Assembly (NCBI GenBank): GCA_021797385.1
Contig: JAJZZW010000001.1
Span: 1-36,930, forward strand
Length of the DNA: 36,930 nucleotides
Source of the DNA: Thermoplasmata archaeon
Lineage (GTDB): Archaea > Thermoplasmatota > Thermoplasmata > Thermoplasmatales > Thermoplasmataceae
Reading direction: 5' to 3'
A model generated the notes under the pieces. It did no database searches. It was given only the letters and a program-made list of their open reading frames with translations, and was not told the DNA's origin. Of this stretch, positions 8,276-16,521 are shown piece by piece (the stretch's first letter is position 1; each line of letters opens with the position of its first letter). The position numbers and the translations under genes are program-made.

Positions 8276-8296
8276 CCTAAGGGTTATCCCATTAGG
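8276..8296. promoter_or_regulatory. Inverted repeat upstream of the Gfo/Idh gene
   Basis: CCTAAGGG-TTAT-CCC-A-TTAGG forms an eight-base-pair stem with one bulged A. It sits about 40 bp upstream of the TATA-like sequence (8333-8345) of the gene at 8361, so it is likely outside the transcript and may be an operator. The alternative is a terminator hairpin for the upstream gene, but no T tract follows. Confidence 0.4.
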
Positions 8297-8360
8297 TTAG
8301 ATATGTTAGGATGCCTGTTCAATAGAAAAGCATAACTAATAAAAAGCCTTACAATTATTT

Positions 8361-9317
8361 ATGAGAATTCTGGTTGTGGGTGTGAATAACTTCGGACAGA
8401 TCCATCTGTCTGCAATAAAAAATATGGATATCAGTATAGTTGAGAGAAAATCCGAGATCATCGAAAAATCCCGGGAAAAATTCAAAATAAGTTCAGTGTA
8501 CAGCAGCTATGATGAGGCGCTTAATGATAGGTTCGATATTGTTGATTTAATTGTACCTCATTACCTTCACCGGGAAATGGCTATGAAGGCCATGGAAATG
8601 GGTAGCAATGTTCTCCTTGAGAAACCTATTGCCACGTCTATAAAAGACGCTGAGGATCTGATAACTGCTTCCAGAAAATTTAATGTAAAATTCATGGTTA
8701 CAGATCAGTACTATTTTGATCCATCTGTAAGAGAGGCCGTGAGAATAATTAAAAACGGTGAAATCGGCAAACCCGTATCTATTGTTGTTAGGGATCAGAG
8801 ATATTACACAAACAAGGGTTGGAGAGCAAACAGTAAGGATATGGGTGGAGGATCGCTTATAGACGGTGGAATCCATTTCATTGATACTCTTCTGAACTTC
8901 GGTGGTGATTATGACAGTATAGATGGAATTAGCCGGCATGGTGGTTCTGCCCTTCAAGGTGAAGACACCACCACTGCAATGTTTAGATTCAAGAACGGAA
9001 GTACAGGACTATTTTTCTATACATGGGCATACCGTAATCCGCCCGTACTGCCTGCCTTTGAGGTAATCGGTGACAATGGCTCTCTATACGAGGACCCTGC
9101 ATCCAGGACAGAATGGGGGATTGATACTGCTAACAGAACTGTTTATGGCGATCTGATTCTCAATGGCAAGAAACTCAATATTAAAAAATACGATGTATAT
9201 GAAAAAGAAATAGGGGAATTTGTAAAGAGCGTGAAAAATGATACTGCTGTTCCCTTTCCTCCAGAAATAGCTCTCAGGGATCTAAAAGCTATACTGGAGA
9301 TATATGGTATGTCATGA
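8361..9317 (+). CDS. Gfo/Idh/MocA-family NAD(P)-dependent oxidoreductase, 318 aa
   Basis: The N-terminal Rossmann domain starts 'MRILVVGVNNFGQIH', with N in place of one of the usual glycines. It is followed by the hallmark E87-K88-P89 motif. The C-terminal domain contains 'GGGSLIDGGIHFIDTL', with D168 and H172 as probable substrate or catalytic residues. Family members oxidise or reduce sugars, inositols and related polyols. The substrate here is unknown. It stands alone between intergenic regions of 211 and 231 bp and seems monocistronic, with a TATA-like AACTAATAAAAAG at -25. Confidence 0.9.
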   Translation: MRILVVGVNNFGQIHLSAIKNMDISIVERKSEIIEKSREKFKISSVYSSYDEALNDRFDIVDLIVPHYLHREMAMKAMEMGSNVLLEKPIATSIKDAEDLITASRKFNVKFMVTDQYYFDPSVREAVRIIKNGEIGKPVSIVVRDQRYYTNKGWRANSKDMGGGSLIDGGIHFIDTLLNFGGDYDSIDGISRHGGSALQGEDTTTAMFRFKNGSTGLFFYTWAYRNPPVLPAFEVIGDNGSLYEDPASRTEWGIDTANRTVYGDLILNGKKLNIKKYDVYEKEIGEFVKSVKNDTAVPFPPEIALRDLKAILEIYGMS

Positions 9318-9512
9318 AAGGCAATTAAATATTATTTTTACTGTTGGGAATATAAAATATCCAGCTTCATGATATAAACCAGTAAAAGGTGCTAAATGTC
9401 AGGCATAATTTCGCCATAAAATTTCCATAAACTGGCTTTAATAATTAAAAATAGTTTACTATTCGGTACAATAAGTAATGTAGTTTAAATGATGCTGTCC
9501 ATATGTAAATTT

Positions 9513-9530
9513 CAAAAAGCTTAAATAGTA
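9513..9530 (+). promoter_or_regulatory. BRE/TATA promoter of the heme-oxygenase-fold gene
   Basis: CAAAAAGCTTAAATAGTA is a near-ideal archaeal B-recognition element plus TATA box. It is centred 25 bp before ATG 9549, so the mRNA should be leaderless. Confidence 0.6.
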
Positions 9531-9548
9531 TTTATTATATTATATATT

Positions 9549-10220
9549 ATGCAGCAATCAGATTTTTACGGAGAAATAAAGAGGGTTGTAAAGGGACATG
9601 AAGCTACTGACAATGACTTCATCAACAGATTCGCCAGAGGAGAAATATCCGATGATGAGTTCATAAGATTTTCAATTGAATTCTACCATTTTACACGGGA
9701 GTGGCCAGAAATACTTGCAAAATTGCTTGTAAGTACTGAGAATGAGAACGATGCGTACGAGCTTACAGGAATACTGGTATCTGAGCTCGGTAGCGAGGAT
9801 CCTGCGAAAAGGCATGAGCTTTTATACAGAAGATATTTAAGATCAATCGGTCTTAAACCCGAGGATTTGGTGAAACGGAAACAGCTACAGACCACAAAGG
9901 CATGGCTTGACGGAATGAGAGACTACTTTTCATCGGATCACGCAAATGCCTTAGGCGCAGAATTTGCCCTTGAGAATATGGCTATACCTATGTGGGATAA
10001 ATTGCTACCCGGATTGAAGATAATGAAAGAAAGGAAATACAGGGATATGGATATGCTGTACTTTACCTTCCATAGGGATATAGAATCCAAGCATGAAGAT
10101 GCCATGGAGAACGTTATAGGAATACACAGCAATGATCAGAAGGATAAATTTATAGAGAGTGCAAAGGGAATACTTGAACTGGAAAAGAATTTCTGGCTCG
10201 GTCTTTCGGATAAGAAATAA
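9549..10220 (+). CDS. Heme-oxygenase-like (TenA/PqqC/CADD-like) putative di-iron protein, 223 aa
   Basis: All-helical protein of the heme-oxygenase-like superfamily. The segment 'LVSELGSEDPAKRHELLYRRYLRSIGL' matches the shape of the PqqC/CADD helix in which a Glu and a His bind metal (here E79 and H89). Further candidate ligands are E142 (FALENM) and H175, E179, H182 (FHRDIESKHED). A Glu-His-Glu-His-Asp/Glu-His arrangement defines the di-iron oxidases of this fold, for example CADD and UndA. A TenA thiaminase is less likely because I see no clear TenA active-site Cys. The reaction is unknown. It is convergent with the homogentisate genes, 30 bp away, but has its own promoter. Confidence 0.75.
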   Translation: MQQSDFYGEIKRVVKGHEATDNDFINRFARGEISDDEFIRFSIEFYHFTREWPEILAKLLVSTENENDAYELTGILVSELGSEDPAKRHELLYRRYLRSIGLKPEDLVKRKQLQTTKAWLDGMRDYFSSDHANALGAEFALENMAIPMWDKLLPGLKIMKERKYRDMDMLYFTFHRDIESKHEDAMENVIGIHSNDQKDKFIESAKGILELEKNFWLGLSDKK

Positions 10221-10239
10221 ATGCATTAAAAATTTTATA

Positions 10240-10251
10240 ACTAATTTTTTT
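10240..10251 (+). terminator. T tract after the heme-oxygenase-fold gene
   Basis: ACTAATTTTTTT reaches a run of seven T just downstream of the plus-strand gene and overlaps the stop codon of the opposing gene by one base. It is a plausible archaeal terminator in a tight convergent junction. Confidence 0.35.
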
Positions 10252-11390
10252 CACGATTTCCATGAATATTGGTAATTTTTATCCTTTATTGATTCTGCCT
10301 TTTCAGTGGGAAGTAACCATTTATACGATTCGACCATGATAGCAACCTCATCGGTCTTTTCTGCGCCTATACTATTCTCCACAACTCCTGGCTGCGGTCC
10401 GTGAATCATTCCGTGAACATGCATTGTAATTGATTTTTCTCCTATGCCCTTCCTGCTCATGAAATTCCCAGACGAATAGAATATGAGTTCGTCCGAATCT
10501 ATATTGTTGTGGTAATACGGGATGGGAATAGCCCTTTCATGGAAATCAAATAGCCTGGGAAGGAATGCGCCGATCATGAAATGCTTCGACTCAAATACAG
10601 TATGTACCGGAGGTGGCATGTGTAGTTTTCCTACAATCGGTGCAAATTTATCAATGTTGATGGAAAACGGGTAAAGATAACCATCGTAACCTTCCAGATC
10701 AAAAACTGGATTATTTCTCACAGTATTAAGATAATAATTACCATAATCGACCCTTATATTGTATTCACCTTTATTATTTTCAGGCTCTACAAATTCAGGT
10801 ATCTGTATATCCCTGGAATAGTACGGCATGCCTTCTTTCAACTGTCCATATTTATTCATATAATGATCTGGAATCTCAATGTGATCTGTTGAAATAGTAA
10901 AAAAGAAAAATGACCTTTCATTCATTATTGCTCTGTAGGTTGTACCCTTAGGAATATATATAAAGTCTCCTGCCCTGAATTTGAGTATTCCGAAAGGCGA
11001 TAGAATTGCACCGGAACCAGAATGTACAAAGAAAACCTCATCATAAAGCGCATTCCTGAAATACTCATCAGTATTCGCATCAGTATCTATGATGCCGGTT
11101 CTGATTGAATTATTGAAGAATAGAACCTGCCTACCAGTATAAAAATTATCCAGCTTGCCCAGTTCTCCTGTACGGAGATGTCTGTGCTCAACTAAATCCA
11201 CTGGCGATAATTTCTCACGGTATTGAACATCTGTAGTTTCAACTTCTGCAGGATCAAACCTATGGTATAGCAAAGAATATCGCCCGTCGAAAGCATCCAG
11301 ACCAAACAGTTCTTCTTTTTCTATGTGATTTCTATCATCGTATGTATGCCTCTGTTCAGGCACCTTTCCCATTTTTACATAGTAAACCAT
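10251..11390 (-). CDS. hmgA: Homogentisate 1,2-dioxygenase, 379 aa
   Basis: Cupin-fold ring-cleaving enzyme that oxidises homogentisate to maleylacetoacetate with O2 and Fe(II). The iron ligands expected from the family are visible as H294 (YYHNN), E301 (DELIFY) and H330 (MIHGPQPG). The 'HGPxPG' end motif and the cupin strand 'GILKFRAGDFIYIPKGTTYR' (134-153) are diagnostic. At 379 aa it is shorter than the roughly 430-445 aa bacterial and animal enzymes, as in other compact archaeal and actinobacterial forms. It is the third gene of the hpd-fah-hmgA operon. Its ATG abuts the fah stop codon, with a GGTGGTG Shine-Dalgarno just upstream. Confidence 0.9.
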   Translation of the reverse strand: MVYYVKMGKVPEQRHTYDDRNHIEKEELFGLDAFDGRYSLLYHRFDPAEVETTDVQYREKLSPVDLVEHRHLRTGELGKLDNFYTGRQVLFFNNSIRTGIIDTDANTDEYFRNALYDEVFFVHSGSGAILSPFGILKFRAGDFIYIPKGTTYRAIMNERSFFFFTISTDHIEIPDHYMNKYGQLKEGMPYYSRDIQIPEFVEPENNKGEYNIRVDYGNYYLNTVRNNPVFDLEGYDGYLYPFSINIDKFAPIVGKLHMPPPVHTVFESKHFMIGAFLPRLFDFHERAIPIPYYHNNIDSDELIFYSSGNFMSRKGIGEKSITMHVHGMIHGPQPGVVENSIGAEKTDEVAIMVESYKWLLPTEKAESIKDKNYQYSWKS

Positions 11391-12272
11391 TCACACCACC
11401 CTGTTTACAAGTGTCCCCAGCTGTGGGGATTCAAACCAGACCTCATCGCCGGCTTTAAGCCAGGGATATTTGCCAAGCTCAAGAATGCAACCTGTCCCGA
11501 ATGTACCGCTTCCAATTACATCGCCAGGAAGCAGCGGAACCGATTCAGAAGCCCGTTCAAGCATTGAATCAAAACTGAAATATATGTTTTTTAAATTATT
11601 CTGAGAATAGAGTTTGCCGTTCACATAGCCCTTCATTTCTATATTTATCTTTCCATCTTCCCCATCAGCGAGAATTTCATCCCTGGTCACAAGAAACGGT
11701 CCGAACGATGTTGCATAGTCCTTTCCCTTTGCAGGTCCCAGCATAATTTTCATCTCTTCTTTTTGAATGTCACGGAGACTCCAGTCATTCATGATTATAA
11801 ATCCAAAGATCGAATCCATGCAGTTTTTATGGCAATCCTCAACCTTTTTACCTATAACTGCTGCGACCTCCATTTCATAATCAAAAGCCCTGCTCTTATC
11901 CGGATATTTGATATCATATCCGGAGGGGTATATATTAGGTGTACATGAAAAGTAAAATACAGGGAACTTATACCATTCCTGAATCATTTCAAGCCCCTTA
12001 TTTTTTCTCGCATTCTTTACATGATCCTCAAATGAGTAAAAATCCCGAACTGATCGTATTCCAGGTATTGGTACTCCATATTTTATGTTCCCTGGTTTCA
12101 CTTCAGATCTTTCTTCTGGCCTCAGTTTAATTATATCATTATATAGACTGTAAAATCTTTTTTCAAGTTCTTTTTCATCAATCCCCAACATGGATGCAAT
12201 ACTGAAATACCTTTTATTGCTATAAATACAGTAAATAGGTTTATTTGAAAGCTCAAGCAAGCAGATTCTCAT
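11391..12272 (-). CDS. Fumarylacetoacetate hydrolase (FAH) family enzyme, 293 aa
   Basis: Hydrolyses fumarylacetoacetate to fumarate and acetoacetate, the last step of homogentisate breakdown. The metal-binding residues of the family are E133 and E135 (DYEMEVAAVIG) and D163 (MNDWSLRD). The N-terminal 'RDFYSFEDHV' gives D77 as a metal ligand and H84 as the likely general base, as in true fumarylacetoacetases. K184 (AKGKDYATSFGP) matches the catalytic Lys region. The GSGTFG motif is present near the C-terminus. At 293 aa it lacks the long N-terminal domain of mammalian FAH. ATG overlaps the hpd stop codon by four bases, so translation is coupled. Confidence 0.88.
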   Translation of the reverse strand: MRICLLELSNKPIYCIYSNKRYFSIASMLGIDEKELEKRFYSLYNDIIKLRPEERSEVKPGNIKYGVPIPGIRSVRDFYSFEDHVKNARKNKGLEMIQEWYKFPVFYFSCTPNIYPSGYDIKYPDKSRAFDYEMEVAAVIGKKVEDCHKNCMDSIFGFIIMNDWSLRDIQKEEMKIMLGPAKGKDYATSFGPFLVTRDEILADGEDGKINIEMKGYVNGKLYSQNNLKNIYFSFDSMLERASESVPLLPGDVIGSGTFGTGCILELGKYPWLKAGDEVWFESPQLGTLVNRVV

Positions 12273-13348
12273 AAATTACCTCTCTGAGCCTGTTCCCTTT
12301 CTATAGATTCAAACAGCGCCTTAAAGTTTCCTGCACCGAAGGATTTTGCGCCCTTTCTCTCTATAATTTCAAAGAATACAGTGGGCCTGTCAGTCAGTGG
12401 TTTTGTGAAGATCTGGAGTAAATAGCCATCCTCGTCACGATCTACCAGAATATTGAGTGCTTTCAACTTTTCTATATCCTCGTCAACGTCTCCCACCCTT
12501 TCGGTTAGGTTATCATAATATGATGCAGGTGTATCCAGAAATTGTATTCCGTTCTCTTTAAGTCTGGAAACAGTATCAATAATATTGTCGGTCTTGAGAG
12601 CTATATGCTGTACGCCCTGGGAATTGTAGTAGTCCAGATATTCTTCAATCTGCGATTTTTTTAATCCCTTTGCAGGCTCATTCAGGGGAAATACTATATT
12701 ATCATTGTATTTTACAACCTTTGACCTCAGTGCGGAATAGTCTGTACGTATCATTTTATCATCAAAGGTTATCAGCTGGCTAAAATTCATATTTTTAATA
12801 TAATAATTCACCCACCGGTCCATCTCCCCCTCATAAACATTACCAACTACATGATCTACCTTGTAAATACCTGTGTCCTTTGCCTCTGATTCCATTTCAG
12901 CATATCCAGGTAAGAAACCCTTATAATCGCCCCTCTCAATAAGAGTGTGCAATGTATCTCCATAGGTCTTTGTTACCGCCTTCCTTATCTTACCATTTTC
13001 ATCCTTCTCTTCCGTAATCGCAGAGACCTTTACATTTTTTGATTCCAGATGTTTTTTTGTAAAATCCAGATCATCAACCTCGAGGGAAATATCCCTGACA
13101 CCGTCTCCGTGAGCTACTATTGATTTATTTATATCTGAATCTGCATTAAGTGAACTTGTAAAAACAAGATTTATATCTCCCCTATTAAGCAGGAAAGAGG
13201 AGTTTTCCCTGTTTCCTGTTTCAAGCCCTGAATACGCTTTCAAATTCAATCCGAGTCCGTTTTCCATAAAGTATGACCACGTTTTTGCACTGCTTACATA
13301 GAATTCTATATGGTTTATTTTTTTAAACAGTTCATCATTACCGTACAT
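12269..13348 (-). CDS. hpd: 4-hydroxyphenylpyruvate dioxygenase, 359 aa
   Basis: Two vicinal-oxygen-chelate domains. The C-terminal domain has the Fe(II) ligands H166 (VDHVVGN), H248 (GVQHIAL) and E327 (FFEIIER), with the conserved 'LLQIFTKP' strand (309-316) and C-terminal helix 'GAGNFKALFESIE'. This is the full signature of HPPD, which makes homogentisate from 4-hydroxyphenylpyruvate, the transamination product of tyrosine. Length matches bacterial HPPD (about 357 aa). First gene of the operon; the minus-strand TATA at 13367-13376 gives a leaderless ATG at 13348. Divergent from acetoacetyl-CoA synthetase across 116 bp. Confidence 0.95.
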   Translation of the reverse strand: MYGNDELFKKINHIEFYVSSAKTWSYFMENGLGLNLKAYSGLETGNRENSSFLLNRGDINLVFTSSLNADSDINKSIVAHGDGVRDISLEVDDLDFTKKHLESKNVKVSAITEEKDENGKIRKAVTKTYGDTLHTLIERGDYKGFLPGYAEMESEAKDTGIYKVDHVVGNVYEGEMDRWVNYYIKNMNFSQLITFDDKMIRTDYSALRSKVVKYNDNIVFPLNEPAKGLKKSQIEEYLDYYNSQGVQHIALKTDNIIDTVSRLKENGIQFLDTPASYYDNLTERVGDVDEDIEKLKALNILVDRDEDGYLLQIFTKPLTDRPTVFFEIIERKGAKSFGAGNFKALFESIEREQAQRGNL

Positions 13349-13366
13349 ATTAACATATTTACATTT

Positions 13367-13389
13367 CTTTATATTAACCTTTCGTTAAT
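13367..13389. promoter_or_regulatory. hpd promoter with palindromic operator candidate
   Basis: On the minus strand, GTTAATATAAAG (13367-13378) is the TATA region of hpd, about 25 bp before its ATG. Overlapping it at 13373-13389 is the perfect inverted repeat ATTAAC-N5-GTTAAT. A protein bound there would cover the BRE/TATA of hpd and lie about 45 bp upstream of the TATA box of the divergent acetoacetyl-CoA synthetase gene. The regulator is not identified. Confidence 0.5.
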
Positions 13390-13433
13390 TTTAAATGCAT
13401 GTTATTCTCTCGCATAGCAGGAAAATGTGGGGA

Positions 13434-13446
13434 AGATATTTATACA
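13434..13446 (+). promoter_or_regulatory. TATA box of acetoacetyl-CoA synthetase
   Basis: AGATATTTATACA is centred about 25 bp before ATG 13465, which indicates a leaderless transcript divergent from hpd. Confidence 0.5.
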
Positions 13447-13464
13447 TAATTATATTGAAGCATT

Positions 13465-15405
13465 ATGAGCCTGGAGGAACAACCCCTGTGGGTACCGGAT
13501 GAAAATTATAAAAAAGATTCTGCTATGTACCGTTTTATACAGTATATAAATAACCGGTATAACCTTAATTTCAAAAGTTACAATGAATTGTGGCAGTGGT
13601 CAATAAATAGTATGGAGGATTTCTGGGTTTCCCTTTCCAAGTTTTATGACCTAAATATAGAGAATTATCAGTATATCCATAGAGGGGAAAACGTTAACAG
13701 CACATGGTTCGAAGGGTCACAGTTAAACTATGCGAATTACGTTTATAGAAATAGAAATTTAGATAAGACAGCCATAATTCAGTATAATGAAAATGGTGTT
13801 GAGCTGCGCATATCATATAGAGACCTCTGGAAAAAGGTATCCTCCATGGCATATTACCTTGAAAATAATGGTATAGGAAAAGGAGACAGGGTATGTGCCT
13901 ATATAGCCAACATTCCAGAGGCGGTAATTTTATTTCTGGCATCAGCATCAGTGGGTGCAATATGGTCGTCATGTTCCCCTGATTTCGGTGTAAAAGGTGT
14001 AATAGAAAGATTTTCTCAAATTGATCCTTCTGTATTTATTGTATCACCAGAATATTCCTATAACGGCAAAAAATATGAGAGAATTCAAAATGCATCTGAA
14101 ATTTTGAAAAATTTGCCAAACGTAAAGCTGGCCATTTCCACAGGTGATATAAAAATAGATCAGTTCATAAATTTCAAGGATATACCGGTAAATACCATGG
14201 AACTTACCCCTATAAATGTTAATTTTTCTCATCCATTATGGATACTCTACTCGTCAGGAACCACGGGAAAACCCAAAGCCATAGTTCACGGGCATGGAGG
14301 TATTATACTGGAGCATTTCAAGGTTCTCGGCTTGCATATGGGGATATCAGAAAATAGTGTATTTATATGGGCAACCACCACAGGCTGGATGATGTGGAAT
14401 ATACTTGTCAGTGGTCTTTTAATGGGCTCTACGATAGTTATGTATGATGGGAGTGTCAGTTATCCTGATATATCTATTCTATGGAAAATAACAGAAAAAT
14501 TCAAAATTACCCATCTGGGTATAAGTGCAGCATACATAGAATCATTGATGAAACTGAATTATTATCCGGCAGAAATTTATGAATTAAATGGCCTTGAGTT
14601 TATCGGTTCCACTGGAAGTCCCCTGTCGAAGGAAGCTTTTCAATTTGTTTATAGCCGGGTAAAGAAAAATCTCTGGCTTTCCTCACTGAGCGGTGGAACC
14701 GACCTGTGCTCTGCCATATGCCTGGGTTCGCCCATCCTTCCGGTATATCCTGGAAAAATTCAGTGCAGGGGACTCGGCGCAGGTGTAGAATCGCTGGACG
14801 AAAGTGGAAAACCGGTTATAGGGAGAAAAGGGGAACTGGCAATCATGAAAGCAATGCCCAATATGCCTGTTTTCTTCTGGAACGACACTGGAAAGGAAAG
14901 GTACTATAAAAGTTATTACGACTTTTTTCCAGGAATCTGGAGGCACGGGGATTTTATATCAATATTCAGGGATGGCAGCATAATTATTTACGGAAGATCA
15001 GATGCAGTACTTAACCGGAACGGAATCAGGATAGGAACAGGAGAGATTTACTCCGCCGTTGAGGCTATCGATTTTGTAGAGAATTCAATCGTAATTGGCT
15101 ATAAAAACAGCCATAATCAATATATAATAGCTTTATTTGTAGAGCTTAAGGACACGTTAACTCTGGATAATGAAAGGGAAAGAACAATACAGAAACGCAT
15201 AAGGGAGGATCTATCTCCAAGGCATGTGCCGGATATTATACTGCAAGTGCCGGAAATCCCAGAAACGCTTAATGGAAAGAAGATAGAAGTTCCATTAACG
15301 AGGATAATGGAGGGAGAATTCATAAACTCAGTGATAAATAGGGAATCACTGAGAAACTCTTCTGTTCTGGATTATTTCCTAACGCTAAGAGAACAATTGA
15401 GATGA
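13465..15405 (+). CDS. Acetoacetyl-CoA synthetase (acetoacetate-CoA ligase), 646 aa
   Basis: ANL-superfamily adenylating enzyme. The AMP-binding P-loop 'YSSGTTGKPKAIVHG' is near residues 261-275, the 'GWMMWN' segment near 307-312, the hinge/adenine region 'GRSDAVLNRNGIRIGTGEIY' near 511-530, and the catalytic lysine in 'TLNGKKIEVP' (K605). The N-terminal 'LWVPDENYKKDS' and length of about 650 aa are those of acetoacetate-CoA ligase rather than acetyl-CoA synthetase. It would activate the acetoacetate released by the fumarylacetoacetase encoded divergently. Acetyl-CoA formation would then need a thiolase that is not in the window. Confidence 0.9.
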   Translation: MSLEEQPLWVPDENYKKDSAMYRFIQYINNRYNLNFKSYNELWQWSINSMEDFWVSLSKFYDLNIENYQYIHRGENVNSTWFEGSQLNYANYVYRNRNLDKTAIIQYNENGVELRISYRDLWKKVSSMAYYLENNGIGKGDRVCAYIANIPEAVILFLASASVGAIWSSCSPDFGVKGVIERFSQIDPSVFIVSPEYSYNGKKYERIQNASEILKNLPNVKLAISTGDIKIDQFINFKDIPVNTMELTPINVNFSHPLWILYSSGTTGKPKAIVHGHGGIILEHFKVLGLHMGISENSVFIWATTTGWMMWNILVSGLLMGSTIVMYDGSVSYPDISILWKITEKFKITHLGISAAYIESLMKLNYYPAEIYELNGLEFIGSTGSPLSKEAFQFVYSRVKKNLWLSSLSGGTDLCSAICLGSPILPVYPGKIQCRGLGAGVESLDESGKPVIGRKGELAIMKAMPNMPVFFWNDTGKERYYKSYYDFFPGIWRHGDFISIFRDGSIIIYGRSDAVLNRNGIRIGTGEIYSAVEAIDFVENSIVIGYKNSHNQYIIALFVELKDTLTLDNERERTIQKRIREDLSPRHVPDIILQVPEIPETLNGKKIEVPLTRIMEGEFINSVINRESLRNSSVLDYFLTLREQLR

Positions 15406-15449
15406 TTAACTAACCGCCACTCTTTTATATTCTATAATTATTTATAATA

Positions 15450-16376
15450 ATGGAAAACAATAGACCTGGCAAAGAAAAAATGTATAACACAAGTTCTGAT
15501 CTTTCTTCCAGTTTTGGTCCTGAAGATCAGAGGGGAAATCTGAATTATATTGATAGTAAAAAAGTGCTGGATGCCCTGAAAATACCTGAGAAAGGAAAAT
15601 TATACAGGATGTCTCATTCTGTATTTAACGGTATGGCGGACCGGGAAACACATGGACCCTATTTCTTTGATATAATGCTCAGGCCCTGTGATAATGGCTT
15701 TACCGGGAAATATGAAAACCGGTATGGTTCATCCCTCGGAAGATTAGAAATGTGCGACCATACGGCAACCCATATTGATGCGCTGTCTCACATGGCATAT
15801 GACGGTAAATTCTTTAACAATATTCCTGTCAAGAACATTATCTCCAATACAGGGTATTCTAAACTGGGAATAGAAAATGTGGGGCCTATAGTTACCAGAG
15901 GGATAATGGTTGATGCTGCAGGATATAGTGGAACAGATTTACTGGAAGGCGGAACCCCTATAGAAGTTCCAGAAGTACTGAACTTTCTGAAGGATAATAA
16001 CATAATACCGGAAAAGGGAGATGCGATGTTTTTTCATACAGGCGCCTCAGTTCTATTCTCGCAGCCTGATAAGTATGATAAATTTTACGATTCATCACCC
16101 GGAATTGGATTCCACCTGGCTAAATACCTGAAGGAAAACGGTATATCAGTGACAGGAAGCGATACCCCATCATCTGAGGTTGTTCCACCTGAAGCCAGAA
16201 ATACCCGGCTCCCTGTTCATCAATTCCTGATTGCAGGTGCAGGAATACACATTATAGATAATCTCAGCCTTCACAGGATGGCGAAAGATAAAGTCTATGA
16301 ATTCATGTTTATATGTTCTCCAATACCGTTCCACGGCGCCACAGCTTCGCCTGTTTCACCAGTTGCTATAATTTAG
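15450..16376 (+). CDS. Cyclase-family (kynurenine formamidase-like) metal-dependent hydrolase, 308 aa
   Basis: PF04199-type protein with the metal-binding motif H-x-[GA]-T-H-x-D-x-x-x-H, seen here as H104-TATHIDALSH114 (ligands H104, H108, D110). A second conserved section is 'GSDTPSSEVVP'. Relatives include kynurenine formamidase, isatin hydrolase and many enzymes of unknown substrate. It lies 44 bp after acetoacetyl-CoA synthetase in the same direction but has a TATA-like CTTTTATATT at -25, so it may be transcribed both ways. Its neighbours suggest a role in aromatic amino-acid breakdown. The substrate is unknown. An ATG at 15480 is an alternative start. Confidence 0.85.
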   Translation: MENNRPGKEKMYNTSSDLSSSFGPEDQRGNLNYIDSKKVLDALKIPEKGKLYRMSHSVFNGMADRETHGPYFFDIMLRPCDNGFTGKYENRYGSSLGRLEMCDHTATHIDALSHMAYDGKFFNNIPVKNIISNTGYSKLGIENVGPIVTRGIMVDAAGYSGTDLLEGGTPIEVPEVLNFLKDNNIIPEKGDAMFFHTGASVLFSQPDKYDKFYDSSPGIGFHLAKYLKENGISVTGSDTPSSEVVPPEARNTRLPVHQFLIAGAGIHIIDNLSLHRMAKDKVYEFMFICSPIPFHGATASPVSPVAII

Positions 16377-16521
16377 TATTATTATAACTATTTATTTTTC
16401 TCAATCAGATTGTCCAATAATTTTTATAGTAAGATTTTTAATGCATATTGAAGATAACATTACCTTTATTTGCAACTCATAAATTCAGTGACCCTGCAAG
16501 AAGTTTATACACCTGTAATTA

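Noticed and set aside
9318..9548. Possible RNA gene or inverted repeat (AAACCAGT near 9378 against AAACTGGCT near 9430)
   Set aside because: The complementarity is short and broken, and no tRNA-like or other RNA fold could be supported.
10232..10251. ATAACTAATTTTTT motif shared with 27567-27581
   Set aside because: Both are AT-rich stretches beside gene ends. The shared 14-15 bases can arise by composition and no common role is evident.
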